Below the pieces are notes generated by a model. The model did not search any database, was not told where the DNA came from, and saw nothing but the letters and a program-made list of their open reading frames with translations. Positions 7,223 through 17,898 of a DNA stretch of 64,000 nucleotides are shown piece after piece. Position 1 is the stretch's first letter, and each line of letters starts with the position of its first letter. Source of the stretch: Microbacterium pseudoresistens (lineage in GTDB: Bacteria; Actinomycetota; Actinomycetes; Actinomycetales; Microbacteriaceae); the NCBI RefSeq assembly GCF_013409745.1, contig NZ_JACCBH010000001.1:2232001-2296000 (forward strand), in the 5' to 3' direction. The position numbers and the translations under genes are program-made.

Positions 7223-9976
7223 ATGCCCAGGAGTACCAGTGCGACCAAGAGCGATGCGGCGTCGGCGAAGCCCTCGACCCGCTCCCGCTCCGGTTCCGGC
7301 ACGGGATCCGGCGCGAAGCGACGCAGCGCCGCCGCTCCCAAGAAGTACATCGACGAGGTCGACAAGCCGCCGGTGGCGGTGCGCGCCGGGAACGGGCTCG
7401 CCCACGGCGTCGGCGGGCTGTTCCGCGCCTTCGGGCCGGAGACGCTCGAGAAAGACCAGCGCCGCGACGGATTCCCGTTCCTGCTCGTGCTGCTCGCGGC
7501 GGCGGGCGCCGTCGTCGAATGGTTCTTCATCGGCAACGACGTCGCATCGGCGATCAGCGCCTACACCTTCGGCGGGATGATCGGCCGGGCGGCGTTCGTG
7601 CTGCCCGTACTGCTGCTCCTGCTGGCGGGATGGCTGTTCCGCCACCCGTCCTCGGTGCACGACAACGGGCGCATCGGCATCGGCTTCGGACTGTTCGTGC
7701 TGGTGCTGGCGGGGTTCTGCCATGTGGCCGGCGGTGAGCCGGAGCCCAGGCAGGGCATGCTCGCGCTCAGCGAAGCCGGCGGACTGTTCGGCTGGTTGCT
7801 GGGTGCGCCTCTCGTCTTCCTCACGCCCGTCGTGGCCTACGTCGTGCTGTCGCTGCTCGCCGTGCTGAGCATCCTGATCCTTACCAAGACGCCCCCGAAC
7901 CGGATCGGCTCGCGCCTCGGTGATCTCTACGCCTGGATGTTCGACGCCGAACGCGCACCGCGCGCGACCGCCGTCGAGACCGATCCCGAGGTCGAGGGCG
8001 AGAAAGACGACGACGCGCTGCCGTGGTGGCGGCGCAACAAGACCGGACGTGAGGAGGATCCCGACGAGGGCGGACTGGGTTCGCAGGACCTCACCGAACT
8101 ACTGCCCGCGCAGGGATCGAGCTCGTCGACGCCGGCCTTCGATCAGGCGGTGATCGTCGGCGACGATCCGTACGACGCCGCGACCGAAGTGCTCACCGAC
8201 GTGCGCGCCGTCGCCGACGGGCTGGCCGAGAACCAGAGCACGGCGCTGCTGGACGACGGCGACACGGGGGAGGCTCCCGAGCTCCCCGGATTCGACGGAT
8301 TCGGCACGGCCGGCCCTGGTGAGCGCGGGCCTCAGGCTCCCGCCGCGCCGTACATCCTGCCCTCGCCCGGCGTGCTCAGCGCAGGCCCGGCTCCCGTCGT
8401 GCGCTCGGACGCGACGGATCGCGTCATCGAGCAGATCACGAGCGTGCTCACCCAGTTCAAGGTCGACGCGAAGGTCACCGGCTTCTCCCGCGGACCCACC
8501 GTCACCCAGTACGAAGTCGAGGTAGGGCACGGCGTCAAGGTCGAGAAGATCACCCAGCTCTCCAACAACATCGCGTACGCGGTGGCCTCCAACGACGTGC
8601 GCATCCTCTCGCCGATCCCCGGCAAGAGCGCCATCGGCATCGAGATCCCCAACACCGACAAGGAGAAGGTCGCGCTCGGCGACGTGCTGCGTTCTCCTGC
8701 CGCGCAGAAGAGCACGCATCCGCTGACGATCGGCGTCGGCAAGGACGTCGGCGGCAACATCGTCGTCGCCAACCTCGCCAAGATGCCGCACCTGCTCGTC
8801 GCCGGATCCACCGGTTCGGGCAAGTCGAGCTTCGTGAACTCCATGATCACGAGCCTGCTGATGCGCGCGCGTCCGTCGGATGTGCGCATGGTGCTCATCG
8901 ACCCGAAGCGTGTGGAGCTGACCAGCTACACCGGCGTACCGCACCTGATCACCCCCATCATCACGAACCCGAAGAAGGCGGCCGAGGCGCTGCAGTGGGT
9001 CGTGAAGGAGATGGATATGCGGTACGACGACCTCGCGTCGTTCGGCTTCCGTCACATCGACGATTTCAACCGGGCCGTGCGCGCGGGCGAGGTCGAGGTG
9101 CCGGTCGGCAGTGAGCGCGTGCTCAAGCCGTACCCGTACCTGCTCGTCGTGGTCGATGAGCTCGCCGATCTCATGATGGTCGCCCCGCGCGACGTCGAGG
9201 ACTCGATCGTGCGCATCACCCAGCTGGCGCGGGCCTCGGGCATCCACCTCGTGCTCGCCACGCAGCGCCCCAGCGTCGACGTCGTCACCGGTCTCATCAA
9301 GGCCAATGTGCCCTCGCGTCTCGCCTTCGCCGTGACCAGCGTCACCGACAGCCGGGTCATCCTCGACAGCCCCGGAGCCGACAAGCTCATCGGGCAGGGC
9401 GATGCGCTGTTCTCGCCGATGGGCTCCTCAAAGCCGTTCCGGCTACAGGGAGCCTGGGTCGAGGAGAGCGAGATCGACGCCGTCGTCAAGCACGTCACGT
9501 CTCAGGCGCACCCGGAATACCGGCCCGACGTGCAGGAGGCCATCGAACCGAAGAAGAAAGAGGTCGACGAAGACATCGGCGACGACCTCGAGGTGCTTCT
9601 CGCGGCGGCAGAGCTCGTCGTGTCGACGCAGTTCGGATCGACCTCGATGCTGCAGCGCAAGCTGCGTGTGGGCTTCGCCAAGGCCGGGCGCCTGATGGAC
9701 CTGCTGGAGTCGCGCGAGATCGTCGGCCCTTCCGAGGGCTCCAAGGCACGCGATGTGCTCGTCACGCCCGAACAGCTTCCCGATGTGCTCGCCCGCCTGC
9801 GCGGAGACGGCCCCTCGGGCCCCGCACCCTCCGCAGACGCGAGTGCGGCGCCGAGCGCGCCGTCGCGTCCGGCCGATCAGTACGGATCCGATCCCGTGAG
9901 ATCGCAGTTCGAGGGACTGCCCGAGGTCGACGGCGACAGCGACGAGGATGCCTGGGGATTGACGGGGCGCGACTGA
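7223..9976 (+). CDS. ftsK: DNA translocase FtsK
   Basis: Septal membrane protein that pumps DNA and helps resolve chromosomes at division. The 917 residues comprise a basic, Ser/Ala-rich N-terminal tail, a membrane domain with about four to five hydrophobic segments (roughly 88-235), an acidic low-complexity linker, and the motor from about residue 390. Walker A is GSTGSGKSS (528-536), Walker B is the [11 protein letters not shown] segment, and [16 protein letters not shown] is characteristic. The C-terminal winged-helix gamma domain (about 787-846), which reads KOPS-type polarity sequences, is present, followed by a disordered tail. Its TGA overlaps the ATG of pgsA by one base. Confidence 0.97.
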   Translation: MPRSTSATKSDAASAKPSTRSRSGSGTGSGAKRRSAAAPKKYIDEVDKPPVAVRAGNGLAHGVGGLFRAFGPETLEKDQRRDGFPFLLVLLAAAGAVVEWFFIGNDVASAISAYTFGGMIGRAAFVLPVLLLLLAGWLFRHPSSVHDNGRIGIGFGLFVLVLAGFCHVAGGEPEPRQGMLALSEAGGLFGWLLGAPLVFLTPVVAYVVLSLLAVLSILILTKTPPNRIGSRLGDLYAWMFDAERAPRATAVETDPEVEGEKDDDALPWWRRNKTGREEDPDEGGLGSQDLTELLPAQGSSSSTPAFDQAVIVGDDPYDAATEVLTDVRAVADGLAENQSTALLDDGDTGEAPELPGFDGFGTAGPGERGPQAPAAPYILPSPGVLSAGPAPVVRSDATDRVIEQITSVLTQFKVDAKVTGFSRGPTVTQYEVEVGHGVKVEKITQLSNNIAYAVASNDVRILSPIPGKSAIGIEIPNTDKEKVALGDVLRSPAAQKSTHPLTIGVGKDVGGNIVVANLAKMPHLLVAGSTGSGKSSFVNSMITSLLMRARPSDVRMVLIDPKRVELTSYTGVPHLITPIITNPKKAAEALQWVVKEMDMRYDDLASFGFRHIDDFNRAVRAGEVEVPVGSERVLKPYPYLLVVVDELADLMMVAPRDVEDSIVRITQLARASGIHLVLATQRPSVDVVTGLIKANVPSRLAFAVTSVTDSRVILDSPGADKLIGQGDALFSPMGSSKPFRLQGAWVEESEIDAVVKHVTSQAHPEYRPDVQEAIEPKKKEVDEDIGDDLEVLLAAAELVVSTQFGSTSMLQRKLRVGFAKAGRLMDLLESREIVGPSEGSKARDVLVTPEQLPDVLARLRGDGPSGPAPSADASAAPSAPSRPADQYGSDPVRSQFEGLPEVDGDSDEDAWGLTGRD

Positions 9977-10581
9977 TGGCGATCCCGCGCCAGCTGCCCA
10001 ATGCGATCACCGTCATCCGCATCCCGCTGGCGATCGTCTTCTTCGTGCTGCTGCTCCTGGGCGGGCGGTACGGTGAGACTGACATCGCCCTGAGGTGGGT
10101 CGCCGCGGCGCTGTTCGTCCTCGCGATCAGCACCGACTGGGTCGACGGGTACCTGGCGCGCAAGTACGACATCGTCAGTGACTTCGGCAAGCTGTGGGAT
10201 CCGATCGCCGACAAGCTGCTCACCGGCGCCGGCTTCATCGGCCTCGCCATCCTCGACGAGGTGTGGTGGTGGGTTGTCATCGTGATCCTCATCCGCGAGT
10301 GGGGCATCACGGCGCACCGGCTGGTCGTCGCCAAGGAGCACGTGGTGGCCGCCGCGTGGATGGGCAAGATCAAGACCGCGGTGCAGGGCGTCGCCCTGGC
10401 CTGGGCGCTCCTGCCGCTGCACCTGCTCATAGGCCTCGACGCCTGGACGCTCGTCACCGCCGTGCTGATGGGGATCGTGCTCGTGCTGACCCTGGCCAGC
10501 GGCGCGGATTACGTGCGGGCCCAGGTGCGGGGTTCGCGGGCGCACGCCTCCGGATCGCAGGCTCCGCATGACGAGCGTTGA
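9976..10581 (+). CDS. pgsA: CDP-diacylglycerol-glycerol-3-phosphate 3-phosphatidyltransferase
   Basis: Makes phosphatidylglycerophosphate, the precursor of phosphatidylglycerol and cardiolipin, at the inner face of the membrane. The 201 residues carry the complete CDP-alcohol phosphotransferase motif: D54, D57, G58, A61-R62, G71, D75 and D79. Four to six hydrophobic helices span the rest. The start is fused to the ftsK stop (TGATG) and the 3' end overlaps the next gene by 14 bp, so ftsK-pgsA-cinA form one transcription unit, a common actinobacterial arrangement. The paralogous PgsA1 (phosphatidylinositol phosphate synthase) is usually elsewhere; this gene's context favours PgsA2/PgsA. Confidence 0.93.
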   Translation: MAIPRQLPNAITVIRIPLAIVFFVLLLLGGRYGETDIALRWVAAALFVLAISTDWVDGYLARKYDIVSDFGKLWDPIADKLLTGAGFIGLAILDEVWWWVVIVILIREWGITAHRLVVAKEHVVAAAWMGKIKTAVQGVALAWALLPLHLLIGLDAWTLVTAVLMGIVLVLTLASGADYVRAQVRGSRAHASGSQAPHDER

Positions 10582-11092
10582 CGACGCCTCGTCGCTCGCG
10601 CCGCGGGTACTCGCGGCGCTGAACGAGCGGGGATGGACCCTGGGTGTTGCCGAGTCGTTGACGGGCGGGGCGCTGGTCTCGGCGCTCGTGTCGGTCCCCG
10701 GCGCCTCCGACGTCGTCGCGGGAGGCGTGGTGGCCTACGCGACGCCCCTCAAGCACACGCTGCTCGGCGTCGATGCGGGCCTGCTCGACGAGCATGGCCC
10801 CGTGCATCCGGAGGTTGCCGGGCAGATGGCGGCAGGAGTCCGCTCGACGCTGGCGATCGACGGTCGCGAGGCGGATGCCGGCCTGTCCACCACGGGGATC
10901 GCCGGTCCCGACTCCCCGGACGGCCAGCCGGTGGGAACCGTGCATATCGGTGTGAGCACCCCCGAGGGATCCGAGGTGCGCTCGCATGTCTTCCGCGGCG
11001 ATCGCGCATCGATCCGATCGCAGAGCGTGGATGCGGCGCTGGTGCTGCTCGCCGACCATCTGGCGCGCGGATCGGGCGCATCCGGGGAATAG
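10568..11092 (+). CDS. CinA-family protein, nicotinamide-nucleotide amidohydrolase domain only
   Basis: The 174 residues correspond to the C-terminal CinA/PncC domain, which deamidates NMN to nicotinic acid mononucleotide in NAD salvage. Visible motifs are VAESLTGGALVSALVSVPGAS, GGVVAYATPLKHTLLGV and STTGIAGPDSPDG. The N-terminal MoCF-like domain of full-length CinA is absent, as in other short actinobacterial versions upstream of clgR and recA. It starts inside the last 14 bp of pgsA. It ends in TAG, one of the few non-TGA stops in the window. The gene name cinA is used historically because of its position beside recA. Confidence 0.9.
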   Translation: MTSVDDASSLAPRVLAALNERGWTLGVAESLTGGALVSALVSVPGASDVVAGGVVAYATPLKHTLLGVDAGLLDEHGPVHPEVAGQMAAGVRSTLAIDGREADAGLSTTGIAGPDSPDGQPVGTVHIGVSTPEGSEVRSHVFRGDRASIRSQSVDAALVLLADHLARGSGASGE

Positions 11093-11176
11093 GGGAGCGG
11101 TTCACGAAGTTGAGTCGAGTGTGCTCACATTCACGACACAGGTTGACACGCTAGATTTTCCCCCGATGGATCGGGT

Positions 11177-11182
11177 TAGACT
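11177..11182 (+). promoter_or_regulatory. candidate -10 box of clgR
   Basis: TAGACT, giving a predicted start near 11189 and a leader of about 48 nt with GAGAGAGGAGG before the ATG. A 10-bp palindrome TCCGATCGGA lies at 11188-11197, at the predicted start site. TTGACA at 11143-11148 is too far away (28 nt) to pair with it as a standard -35 box. Confidence 0.4.
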
Positions 11183-11236
11183 GACGATCCGATCGGACGC
11201 AACCATCGGGTCGGAACGGCGAGAGAGGAGGTCCCG

Positions 11237-11545
11237 ATGATCCTCGTACGACAGGAGATCGGCGACGTGCTGAGGGACTTCCGTCTGCAGAAGGGCCGGA
11301 CGCTCCGTCAGGTCGCCGGCAAGGCATCCGTCGCACTCGGCTACCTCAGCGAGGTCGAGCGCGGTCAGAAGGAGGCCTCCAGTGAGATCCTCGCCTCGGT
11401 CGCCGAGGCGCTCGACGTCCCCATCTCGACCATCATGCGCGAGGTCGGCGACCGCATCTCGGTGCTCGAGGGCATCCAGGTCTTCCCCGATGTCGTCCCC
11501 GACGACCTCGTCGCCGAGGTGGGCCCGGAGCTGTCGCTGCGGTGA
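11237..11545 (+). CDS. clgR: ClgR-type helix-turn-helix transcriptional regulator
   Basis: The 102-residue protein has an XRE-type helix-turn-helix at about residues 8-62. The segment GDVLRDFRLQKGRTLRQVA, then ASVALGYLSEVERGQKEASSEIL, is close to actinobacterial ClgR, the activator of clp protease genes and of some repair genes. ClgR normally controls its own level through Clp-dependent degradation of its C-terminus. The start has a strong GAGAGGAGGTCCCG ribosome site. Its position between cinA and recA matches Corynebacterium, Streptomyces and Mycobacterium order. I found no complete ClgR operator in the leader. Confidence 0.9.
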   Translation: MILVRQEIGDVLRDFRLQKGRTLRQVAGKASVALGYLSEVERGQKEASSEILASVAEALDVPISTIMREVGDRISVLEGIQVFPDVVPDDLVAEVGPELSLR

Positions 11546-11567
11546 TCGCGGCCGGCGGCGGACACAG

Positions 11568-11792
11568 ATGCGCAGAAGCGAGTTCCTCCGTGCTGTCGAC
11601 GCCGAGTTCGGCGCCCGTGCATCGTCGTTGCTGAACGACCTGGTGCTGAGCGGGCTCGGAGGACGGTCGTCGAGTCGCGCCCTGGACGACGGCGTGCCGC
11701 CGCGGGACATCTGGCTGGCGCTGTGCGAGGAGACCGACGTTCCCGCCGCCCGCAGATACGGTGTGGGCCGCCGCGAGCTCAAGCGCTTCTGA
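11568..11792 (+). CDS. DUF3046 family protein
   Basis: The protein has 74 residues, starts 22 nt after clgR and ends 281 nt before recA. The sequence MRRSEFLRAVDAEFG, then LVLSGLGGRSSSRALDDGVPPRDIWLALCEE, and a terminal RYGVGR, is the pattern of DUF3046 proteins, which are found almost only in actinobacteria directly upstream of recA. The function is not known. The small size, basic ends and constant position suggest an accessory role tied to clgR/recA expression or to repair, but this is inference. No signal peptide or metal motif is present. Confidence 0.85.
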   Translation: MRRSEFLRAVDAEFGARASSLLNDLVLSGLGGRSSSRALDDGVPPRDIWLALCEETDVPAARRYGVGRRELKRF

Positions 11793-11859
11793 CGGGCATC
11801 GCCCTCGATGCCGGCTCGCGGCGTGTTCGAGATCGGATCGCCCGAGATCCGGCGTGTCG

Positions 11860-11875
11860 TCGAATCTGTGTTCGA
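11860..11875. promoter_or_regulatory. LexA (SOS) box upstream of recA
   Basis: TCGAATCTGTGTTCGA is a 16-bp near-perfect palindrome that matches the actinobacterial LexA box (TCGAAC-N4-GTTCGA) at all but one position of the outer arms. It lies about 200 bp upstream of the recA start codon. Known biology: LexA represses recA until RecA filaments trigger its self-cleavage. Confidence 0.8.
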
Positions 11876-11946
11876 TGACGGCGTATCGTCCTCCACAGAT
11901 GACATCGAGCAGGAAGTCGTCCACAGTTCGGGTGAACATCGCAGCG

Positions 11947-11969
11947 ATGTCGGTGGCCCTCCGTACCGT
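11947..11969 (+). promoter_or_regulatory. RecA-independent DNA-damage promoter (RecA-NDp/PafBC type) of recA
   Basis: ATGTCGGTG (11947-11955), then 8 nt, then TACCGT (11964-11969). This fits the mycobacterial RecA-NDp consensus tTGTCRgtg-N8-TAnnnT at every fixed position. That motif is recognised with the PafBC activator. It gives a predicted start near 11976 and a leader of about 98 nt. It sits downstream of the LexA box, so recA would have two damage inputs. Confidence 0.75.
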
Positions 11970-12073
11970 GAACGACATGACCTCGACGGTTATACGCCTT
12001 GTCGAAGAGTCGACCCGCCGGGAAGACCGAGACAGCCTACAGGCGGCAGTTCGCGATCACGAAGGAGCACACC

Positions 12074-13126
<1,053 letters not shown>

Positions 13127-13128
13127 TC

Positions 13129-13914
13129 ATGACGGATCGGAACGGGGGCGAGCGCATGTCGGACGATGAGCGTCTCGCCCCCGTCATCCCGCTCTTCGGT
13201 GGCGCGGCGCCCGGCCGGGCGCGGAAGGCGGATGATCGAACGAAGTCCCGGCAGGGACATCTCGCGGAGCAGTCGGACGATGAGCCATCGGGAACGCCGG
13301 GCCCTGCCCATCCGGCGCGGCGGGCAGCCTCGCGGCCCGTTCCCGTCGGAGTGCATGTGGCACGCACGCACGCTCCGACCGCGGGTTGGGATGACAGCGG
13401 ATCGGTCGACGAGGAGGGCCTGCGGAACGTGCTCGTGCGCAAGCTGCGCTCCAAACAGCTCTCCTCCGCGGAGGCACGCACTCTGCTGCGCGGCTCCGGG
13501 GCGAGCGAGGCGCAGATCAGCAACCTCGTCGACGAGTTCGAGGAGCGTCGCTATCTCGATGATCAGACCCTCGCCGATCACATCGTCCGTGCGGGCATCG
13601 AGCGAAAGGGACAGGGACGCGTCGTCATCGGGCGCACGCTGCGCCAGCGTGGAATCGCGAGCGAGCTCATCGATCAGGCTCTCGCCGCCGTCGAGGACGA
13701 CGACTTCGAGCACGCCCTCGCCTTCGCCGAGGGCAAGGCGCGCAGCCTCATCCGCTACGACGACGAGACGGCGCTGCGACGGCTCACCGGCCAGCTGGCT
13801 CGTCGAGGGTACAGCGGCCAGATCTCCCGAAACGCTGCGACCCGTGCGCTGCGGGAGGCGCGGCATGCCGCAGGCGGTGGCGGGGTCGGTGTGCGCTTCG
13901 TCGACTCGGACTGA
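13129..13914 (+). CDS. recX: regulatory protein RecX
   Basis: Binds RecA filaments and limits their activity. The 261 residues exceed the usual 160-180 because of an N-terminal extension of about 100 charged, Pro/Arg-rich residues that look disordered; the RecX helical repeats begin near residue 105 (VLVRKLRSKQLSSAEARTLL) and continue through FEERRYLDDQTLADHIVRAGIERKGQGR and the later YSGQISRNAATRALREA. The start at 13129 is only 2 nt after the recA stop; an ATG at 13156 (MSDDERLAP) is an alternative with a G-rich site ahead. It is cotranscribed with recA, the standard arrangement. Confidence 0.92.
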   Translation: MTDRNGGERMSDDERLAPVIPLFGGAAPGRARKADDRTKSRQGHLAEQSDDEPSGTPGPAHPARRAASRPVPVGVHVARTHAPTAGWDDSGSVDEEGLRNVLVRKLRSKQLSSAEARTLLRGSGASEAQISNLVDEFEERRYLDDQTLADHIVRAGIERKGQGRVVIGRTLRQRGIASELIDQALAAVEDDDFEHALAFAEGKARSLIRYDDETALRRLTGQLARRGYSGQISRNAATRALREARHAAGGGGVGVRFVDSD

Positions 13915-13949
13915 TAGCACCCGGCAGGGCCGTCACGGGTGGACGATCG

Positions 13950-13955
13950 TAGAAT
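13950..13955 (+). promoter_or_regulatory. -10 box of miaB
   Basis: TAGAAT followed by 10 nt and ATG 13966, giving a leader of only about 3-4 nt and no room for a Shine-Dalgarno. Confidence 0.5.
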
Positions 13956-13965
13956 GGTCTGCATC

Positions 13966-15516
13966 ATGACCACTCCCTCCAGTGCCCCGACCGTCATCGC
14001 GCCGTCTTCGGCCGCGTTCGACGACACCGGCCGCGCACGCACCTACGAGGTGCGCACCTTCGGTTGCCAGATGAACGTGCACGACTCCGAGCGCCTGTCC
14101 GGCTCTCTGGAGAGCGCCGGGTACATCCGCGCCGAGGCAGGTGCCGAGGCCGATGTCGTGATCATCAACACCTGCGCCGTGCGCGATAACGCCGCGGGCA
14201 AGCTCTACGGCACGCTGGGGCACCTGAAGTCCCGCAAGGACAAGCGCGAGGGCATGCAGATCGCCGTCGGCGGGTGCCTGGCACAGATGGACCAGCAGAA
14301 GGTCGTCGACAAGGCGCCCTGGGTCGATGTCGTCTTCGGCACGCACAACATGGGCTCGCTGCCCGGCTTGCTCGAGCGTGCGCGTCACAACGGCGAGGCT
14401 GAGCTGGAGATCCTCGAATCGCTCGAGGTCTTCCCCTCCACCCTCCCCACGCGCCGCGACTCGGCGCACAGCGGCTGGGTGTCGATCTCGGTCGGCTGCA
14501 ACAACACGTGCACGTTCTGCATCGTGCCGAGCCTGCGCGGCAAGGAGAAGGACCGTCGCCCGGGCGATATTCTCAGCGAGATCCGTCTCCTCGTCGACGA
14601 CGGGGCCATCGAGGTCACCCTCCTCGGTCAGAACGTGAACTCCTACGGCGTCGAGTTCGGGGACCGCCGGGCCTTCGGCAAACTGCTGCGGGCCGCGGGC
14701 GAGATCGAAGGGCTGGAGCGCATCCGCTTCACGAGTCCGCACCCGGCGGCCTTCACCGACGACGTCATCCACGCCATGGCCGAGACCCCGAGTGTCATGC
14801 CGCAGCTGCACATGCCGCTGCAATCCGGTAGCGACCGCATCTTGAAGGCGATGCGTCGCTCCTATCGGAGCGCGAAGTTCCTCGGCATCCTCGATCGCGT
14901 GCGCGAGCGCATTCCGCACGCGGCGATCTCCACCGACATCATCGTCGGCTTCCCCGGCGAGACCGATGAGGACTTCGAAGACACCATGCGTGTGGTGGAG
15001 CAGGCGCGCTTCGCCAGTGCGTTCACGTTCCAGTACTCGATCCGCGAGGGCACTCCTGCCGCGACGATGGCGGATCAGGTGCCCAAGGCGGTCGTGCAGG
15101 AGCGCTATGACCGGCTCATCGCGCTGCAGGAACGCATCTCACTCGAGGAGAACCAGAAGCAGCTGGGCCGCGAGGTCGAGGTGCTCGTGTCGGTGGGCGA
15201 GGGCAAGAAGGATGCCGAGACGCATCGGCTCACCGGTCGGGCCAAGGACAACCGTCTCGTCCACTTCGAGGTTCCCGTCGGGTCAGACCTTCCGCGTCCC
15301 GGCGACGCCGTGACCGTGACGGTGACCCACGCCGCGCCGTTCCACCTGCTGGCCGATGCTGTCGACGGCGCGCCCCTGCGCATCCGACGCACGCGCGGCG
15401 GCGAGGCATGGGATCGCGCGCAGGCAGAGACGTGCGGCGTCCCGGCCGCGCCGTCCGAGCCTGGCGCGCCGCGTCCGGTGTCGCTGGGCCTGCCCACGCT
15501 TCGCATCGGTGTCTGA
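13966..15516 (+). CDS. miaB: tRNA-2-methylthio-N6-isopentenyladenosine37 synthase
   Basis: Radical-SAM methylthiotransferase that adds a 2-methylthio group to i6A37 in tRNAs reading UNN codons, acting on the product of MiaA (next gene). The 516 residues comprise an N-terminal UPF0004 domain with cluster ligands C34, C70 and C104, a radical-SAM domain with C178-x3-C182-x2-C185 (CNNTCTFC), and a C-terminal TRAM domain. A 40-50 residue extension after TRAM is unusual. The start is taken at 13966 because upstream in-frame codons lie before the TAGAAT -10 box. It overlaps or nearly overlaps miaA, making a modification operon. Confidence 0.96.
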   Translation: MTTPSSAPTVIAPSSAAFDDTGRARTYEVRTFGCQMNVHDSERLSGSLESAGYIRAEAGAEADVVIINTCAVRDNAAGKLYGTLGHLKSRKDKREGMQIAVGGCLAQMDQQKVVDKAPWVDVVFGTHNMGSLPGLLERARHNGEAELEILESLEVFPSTLPTRRDSAHSGWVSISVGCNNTCTFCIVPSLRGKEKDRRPGDILSEIRLLVDDGAIEVTLLGQNVNSYGVEFGDRRAFGKLLRAAGEIEGLERIRFTSPHPAAFTDDVIHAMAETPSVMPQLHMPLQSGSDRILKAMRRSYRSAKFLGILDRVRERIPHAAISTDIIVGFPGETDEDFEDTMRVVEQARFASAFTFQYSIREGTPAATMADQVPKAVVQERYDRLIALQERISLEENQKQLGREVEVLVSVGEGKKDAETHRLTGRAKDNRLVHFEVPVGSDLPRPGDAVTVTVTHAAPFHLLADAVDGAPLRIRRTRGGEAWDRAQAETCGVPAAPSEPGAPRPVSLGLPTLRIGV

Positions 15517-15535
15517 GAGCTCCCGTTCGACGACC

Positions 15536-16435
15536 ATGCTCTGGGCGGTCGTCGGCGCGACGGGCACCGGCAAGAGCGAACTCGCCCTGCGCCTCGCCGA
15601 GCATCTGCGTGCAGGGGGAAACCCCGCCCAGATCGTCAACGCGGACGCCATGCAGCTGTACCGCGGCATGGACATCGGCACGGCCAAGCTCAGTGTCGAC
15701 GAGCGGCGCGGCATCCCGCATCACCTGCTCGACGTACGCGAGGTGACCGAGGATGCCGCTGTGGCGTGGTACCAGCCGCTGGCCCGTGCGGCGATCGCGC
15801 GGATCCATGCCGGTGGCGGCGATGCGATCCTCGTGGGCGGTTCGGGGCTGTACGTCTCCAGCGTGCTCTTCGACTTCCGCTTTCCGCCGCGCGACCCCGA
15901 GGTGCGCGCGCGGCTCGAGCAGGAGCTTGCCGATCTCGGGCCGGGTGCGCTGTTCGCGCGGCTGCAGGAGCGGGATCCCCTCACCGCCGCGCGCATCGAC
16001 ATGAAGAACGGCCGCCGTGTCATCCGGGCTCTGGAGGTCCTGGAGCAGGGCGCGCAGACGCACGGTGCCGCCCTGCCCGCCGAGCCTGCGCTGTGGTGCG
16101 AACGCACGCGCATCCTCGGCCTGCACGTCGACCGAGCCGACCTCGTCGAGCGTCTCGACGCCCGCACGGAGCGGATGTGGGCGCAGGGAATGCTCGACGA
16201 GGTGCGCGCACTGCGCGAGGCCGGCCTCGAGGAGGGGACCACCGCCTCGCGCGCCATCGGCTACGCCCAGGCGCTCGCTCAACTGCGCGGGGAGAGGAGC
16301 GAGACGGAGGCGATCGCGGAGACCCAGGCGCTCACGCGCCGCTACGCGCGCCGCCAGGTGTCGTGGTTCAAACGGTACCCGCAGATCGAGTGGATCCCTC
16401 CGATGTCGGAGGCTGCTGACATCCTGGCAGGATGA
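15536..16435 (+). CDS. miaA: tRNA dimethylallyltransferase
   Basis: Transfers an isopentenyl group from DMAPP to A37 of tRNA, the first step before MiaB. The protein has 299 residues, normal for MiaA. The P-loop GATGTGKS is at 7-14, the substrate loop [17 protein letters not shown] follows, and later [12 protein letters not shown] and [10 protein letters not shown] are present, with RRQVSWFKR near the end. The start is given as ATG 15536; a GTG at 15509, in frame and overlapping the miaB stop by 8 bp, would add nine residues and is a real alternative in view of the tight coupling here. The next gene overlaps by 4 bp. Confidence 0.95.
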   Translation: MLWAVVGATGTGKSELALRLAEHLRAGGNPAQIVNADAMQLYRGMDIGTAKLSVDERRGIPHHLLDVREVTEDAAVAWYQPLARAAIARIHAGGGDAILVGGSGLYVSSVLFDFRFPPRDPEVRARLEQELADLGPGALFARLQERDPLTAARIDMKNGRRVIRALEVLEQGAQTHGAALPAEPALWCERTRILGLHVDRADLVERLDARTERMWAQGMLDEVRALREAGLEEGTTASRAIGYAQALAQLRGERSETEAIAETQALTRRYARRQVSWFKRYPQIEWIPPMSEAADILAG

Positions 16436-16956
16436 CGACCCATTTCTACACGGCGACCAGCCTCGACGGGTTCATCGCGACAGCGGATCACTCACTGGAC
16501 TGGCTGCTGACTCAGGACATCGATCTCGACGGGCCGATGGCCTACCCGGCCTTCGTCGAGGGCATCGGGGCGCTGGCGATGGGCGCCTCGACGTATGAAT
16601 GGGTCATGGCGCACGAGAACGGGGCGTGGACCTACACGCAGCCCACCTGGGTGTTCACCCACCGCGATCTTGCGCCGCCGGCCTCGGGCGACGTGCGCTT
16701 CACACAAGCCGATGTCCGCGAGGTGCACGCCGAGATGGCTGCTGCTGCAGAGGGAAAGGATCTGTGGATCGTGGGCGGCGGAGATCTCGCCGGCCAGTTC
16801 GCCGACGCCGGCCTCCTCGACGAGGTCTGGCTGCAATACGCCCCGGTGACACTCGGCGCGGGCGCCCCGGTGCTTCCGCGGCGGCTGGAGCTGGATCTCA
16901 TCGACACCGCACGCAACCGCGCCTTCCTCTGCGGTCGTTACAGAGTCTTGCGGTGA
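16432..16956 (+). CDS. dihydrofolate reductase-like (RibD C-terminal domain) protein
   Basis: The 174-residue protein belongs to the RibD-C/DHFR superfamily. The start [19 protein letters not shown] and the cofactor segment [24 protein letters not shown] are typical of the stand-alone 'YyaP/YwjB-like' group. It lacks the W-P-D active-site arrangement of true FolA (see 3073), so it is not a second housekeeping DHFR. It may reduce a pterin or another small substrate with NADPH; which one cannot be told. The start overlaps the miaA stop (ATGA). It is probably carried in the miaB-miaA transcript. Confidence 0.85.
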   Translation: MTTHFYTATSLDGFIATADHSLDWLLTQDIDLDGPMAYPAFVEGIGALAMGASTYEWVMAHENGAWTYTQPTWVFTHRDLAPPASGDVRFTQADVREVHAEMAAAAEGKDLWIVGGGDLAGQFADAGLLDEVWLQYAPVTLGAGAPVLPRRLELDLIDTARNRAFLCGRYRVLR

Positions 16957-17010
16957 CCGGGACGATACGCAGATCCGCCGGTGAAGAGATCGCGAAGGGG
17001 AGATGCTTCG

Positions 17011-17016
17011 TAGACT
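17011..17016 (+). promoter_or_regulatory. -10 box of leaderless dapF
   Basis: TAGACT followed by 6 nt (tggcgc) and ATG 17023. Confidence 0.65.
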
Positions 17017-17022
17017 TGGCGC

Positions 17023-17895
17023 ATGGTCGCATTCGCCAAGGGGCACGGGACGGGCAATGACTTCGTCATCATCGAAGACGCCGACGGGCAGGCGGGCTTC
17101 GAGCCCGATCAGGTTGCGGCGCTGTGCGACCGCCACTTCGGTATCGGGGGCGACGGCCTGCTGCGCGTTGTGCGCTCCACGGCGCTCGTCGAGGGTGCGG
17201 CCGCGCTCGCGGAGAATCCTGCGGCGGAGTGGTTCATGGACTACCGCAACGCCGACGGCTCGGTGGCGGAGATGTGCGGCAACGGCGTGCGCGTCTTCGC
17301 GCACTACCTGATCCGCAGCGGCCTAGCCGAACTCGGCGCGGGCGAGACGCTGCACATCGGCACGCGCGCCGGTGTGCGGGCCGTGACGCTGGCCGACAAC
17401 GGGTACGAGGTGGACATGGGCACTTGGCGTATCGCGGGCGGCGAGCCCCTCGCGCGCGCCGCCGGATTGGGTGTGCCGCGTCCTGGACTCGGCATCGACG
17501 TGGGCAACCCGCACGTCGTCGTCGCCCTGGCCTCAGATGCCGAGCTGGCCGGGCTCGACCTCGTGCACTCGCCGGAGCTCGCCCCTGTACCGGAGAACGG
17601 CGCGAACATCGAGTTCGTGGTCCCCGGCGATCCGCTCGTGCAGGACGGGGTCGGACGCGTGCGGATGCGCGTGTTCGAGCGCGGCGTCGGCGAAACCCTC
17701 AGCTGCGGCACGGGCGTGGTCGCGTCAGCTCTCGCGGTGCGCCACTGGGCGGGCTCGGCCGCTCCCGACACGTGGGAGGTCGAGGTGCCCGGCGGAACGC
17801 TGGGAGCACGGATGTTCCCCGGCGATGACGGCGAGCACGTCGCGCTGTCGGGGTCCGCGCAGATCGTCTTCCACGGCGAGATCGAACTCGCCTGA
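17023..17895 (+). CDS. dapF: diaminopimelate epimerase
   Basis: Interconverts LL- and meso-diaminopimelate, giving the cross-linking residue of peptidoglycan and the lysine precursor. The 290 residues hold the two catalytic cysteines of the cofactor-free racemase: C85 in [14 protein letters not shown] and C228 in [12 protein letters not shown]. The N-terminal [14 protein letters not shown] and [11 protein letters not shown] strands are also typical. Leaderless start. In actinobacteria dapF commonly lies between miaA and hflX, as here. The following HAD gene starts 3 nt after the stop and may be cotranscribed. Confidence 0.96.
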   Translation: MVAFAKGHGTGNDFVIIEDADGQAGFEPDQVAALCDRHFGIGGDGLLRVVRSTALVEGAAALAENPAAEWFMDYRNADGSVAEMCGNGVRVFAHYLIRSGLAELGAGETLHIGTRAGVRAVTLADNGYEVDMGTWRIAGGEPLARAAGLGVPRPGLGIDVGNPHVVVALASDAELAGLDLVHSPELAPVPENGANIEFVVPGDPLVQDGVGRVRMRVFERGVGETLSCGTGVVASALAVRHWAGSAAPDTWEVEVPGGTLGARMFPGDDGEHVALSGSAQIVFHGEIELA

Positions 17896-17898
17896 ACC

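Noticed and set aside
5431..7737. Alternative 768-codon frame over rnj and the ftsK start
   Set aside because: Arg/Pro/His-rich reading in the wrong frame; RNase J and FtsK motifs are complete in their own frames.
11143..11148. TTGACA upstream of clgR as a -35 box
   Set aside because: The nearest TAnnnT boxes are 3 or 28 nt away, not 16-18, so it does not form a standard promoter.
11926..11937. GTTC-GGGT-GAAC in the recA leader as a second LexA box
   Set aside because: The half-sites are in the opposite order to an actinobacterial LexA box (CGAAC...GTTCG).
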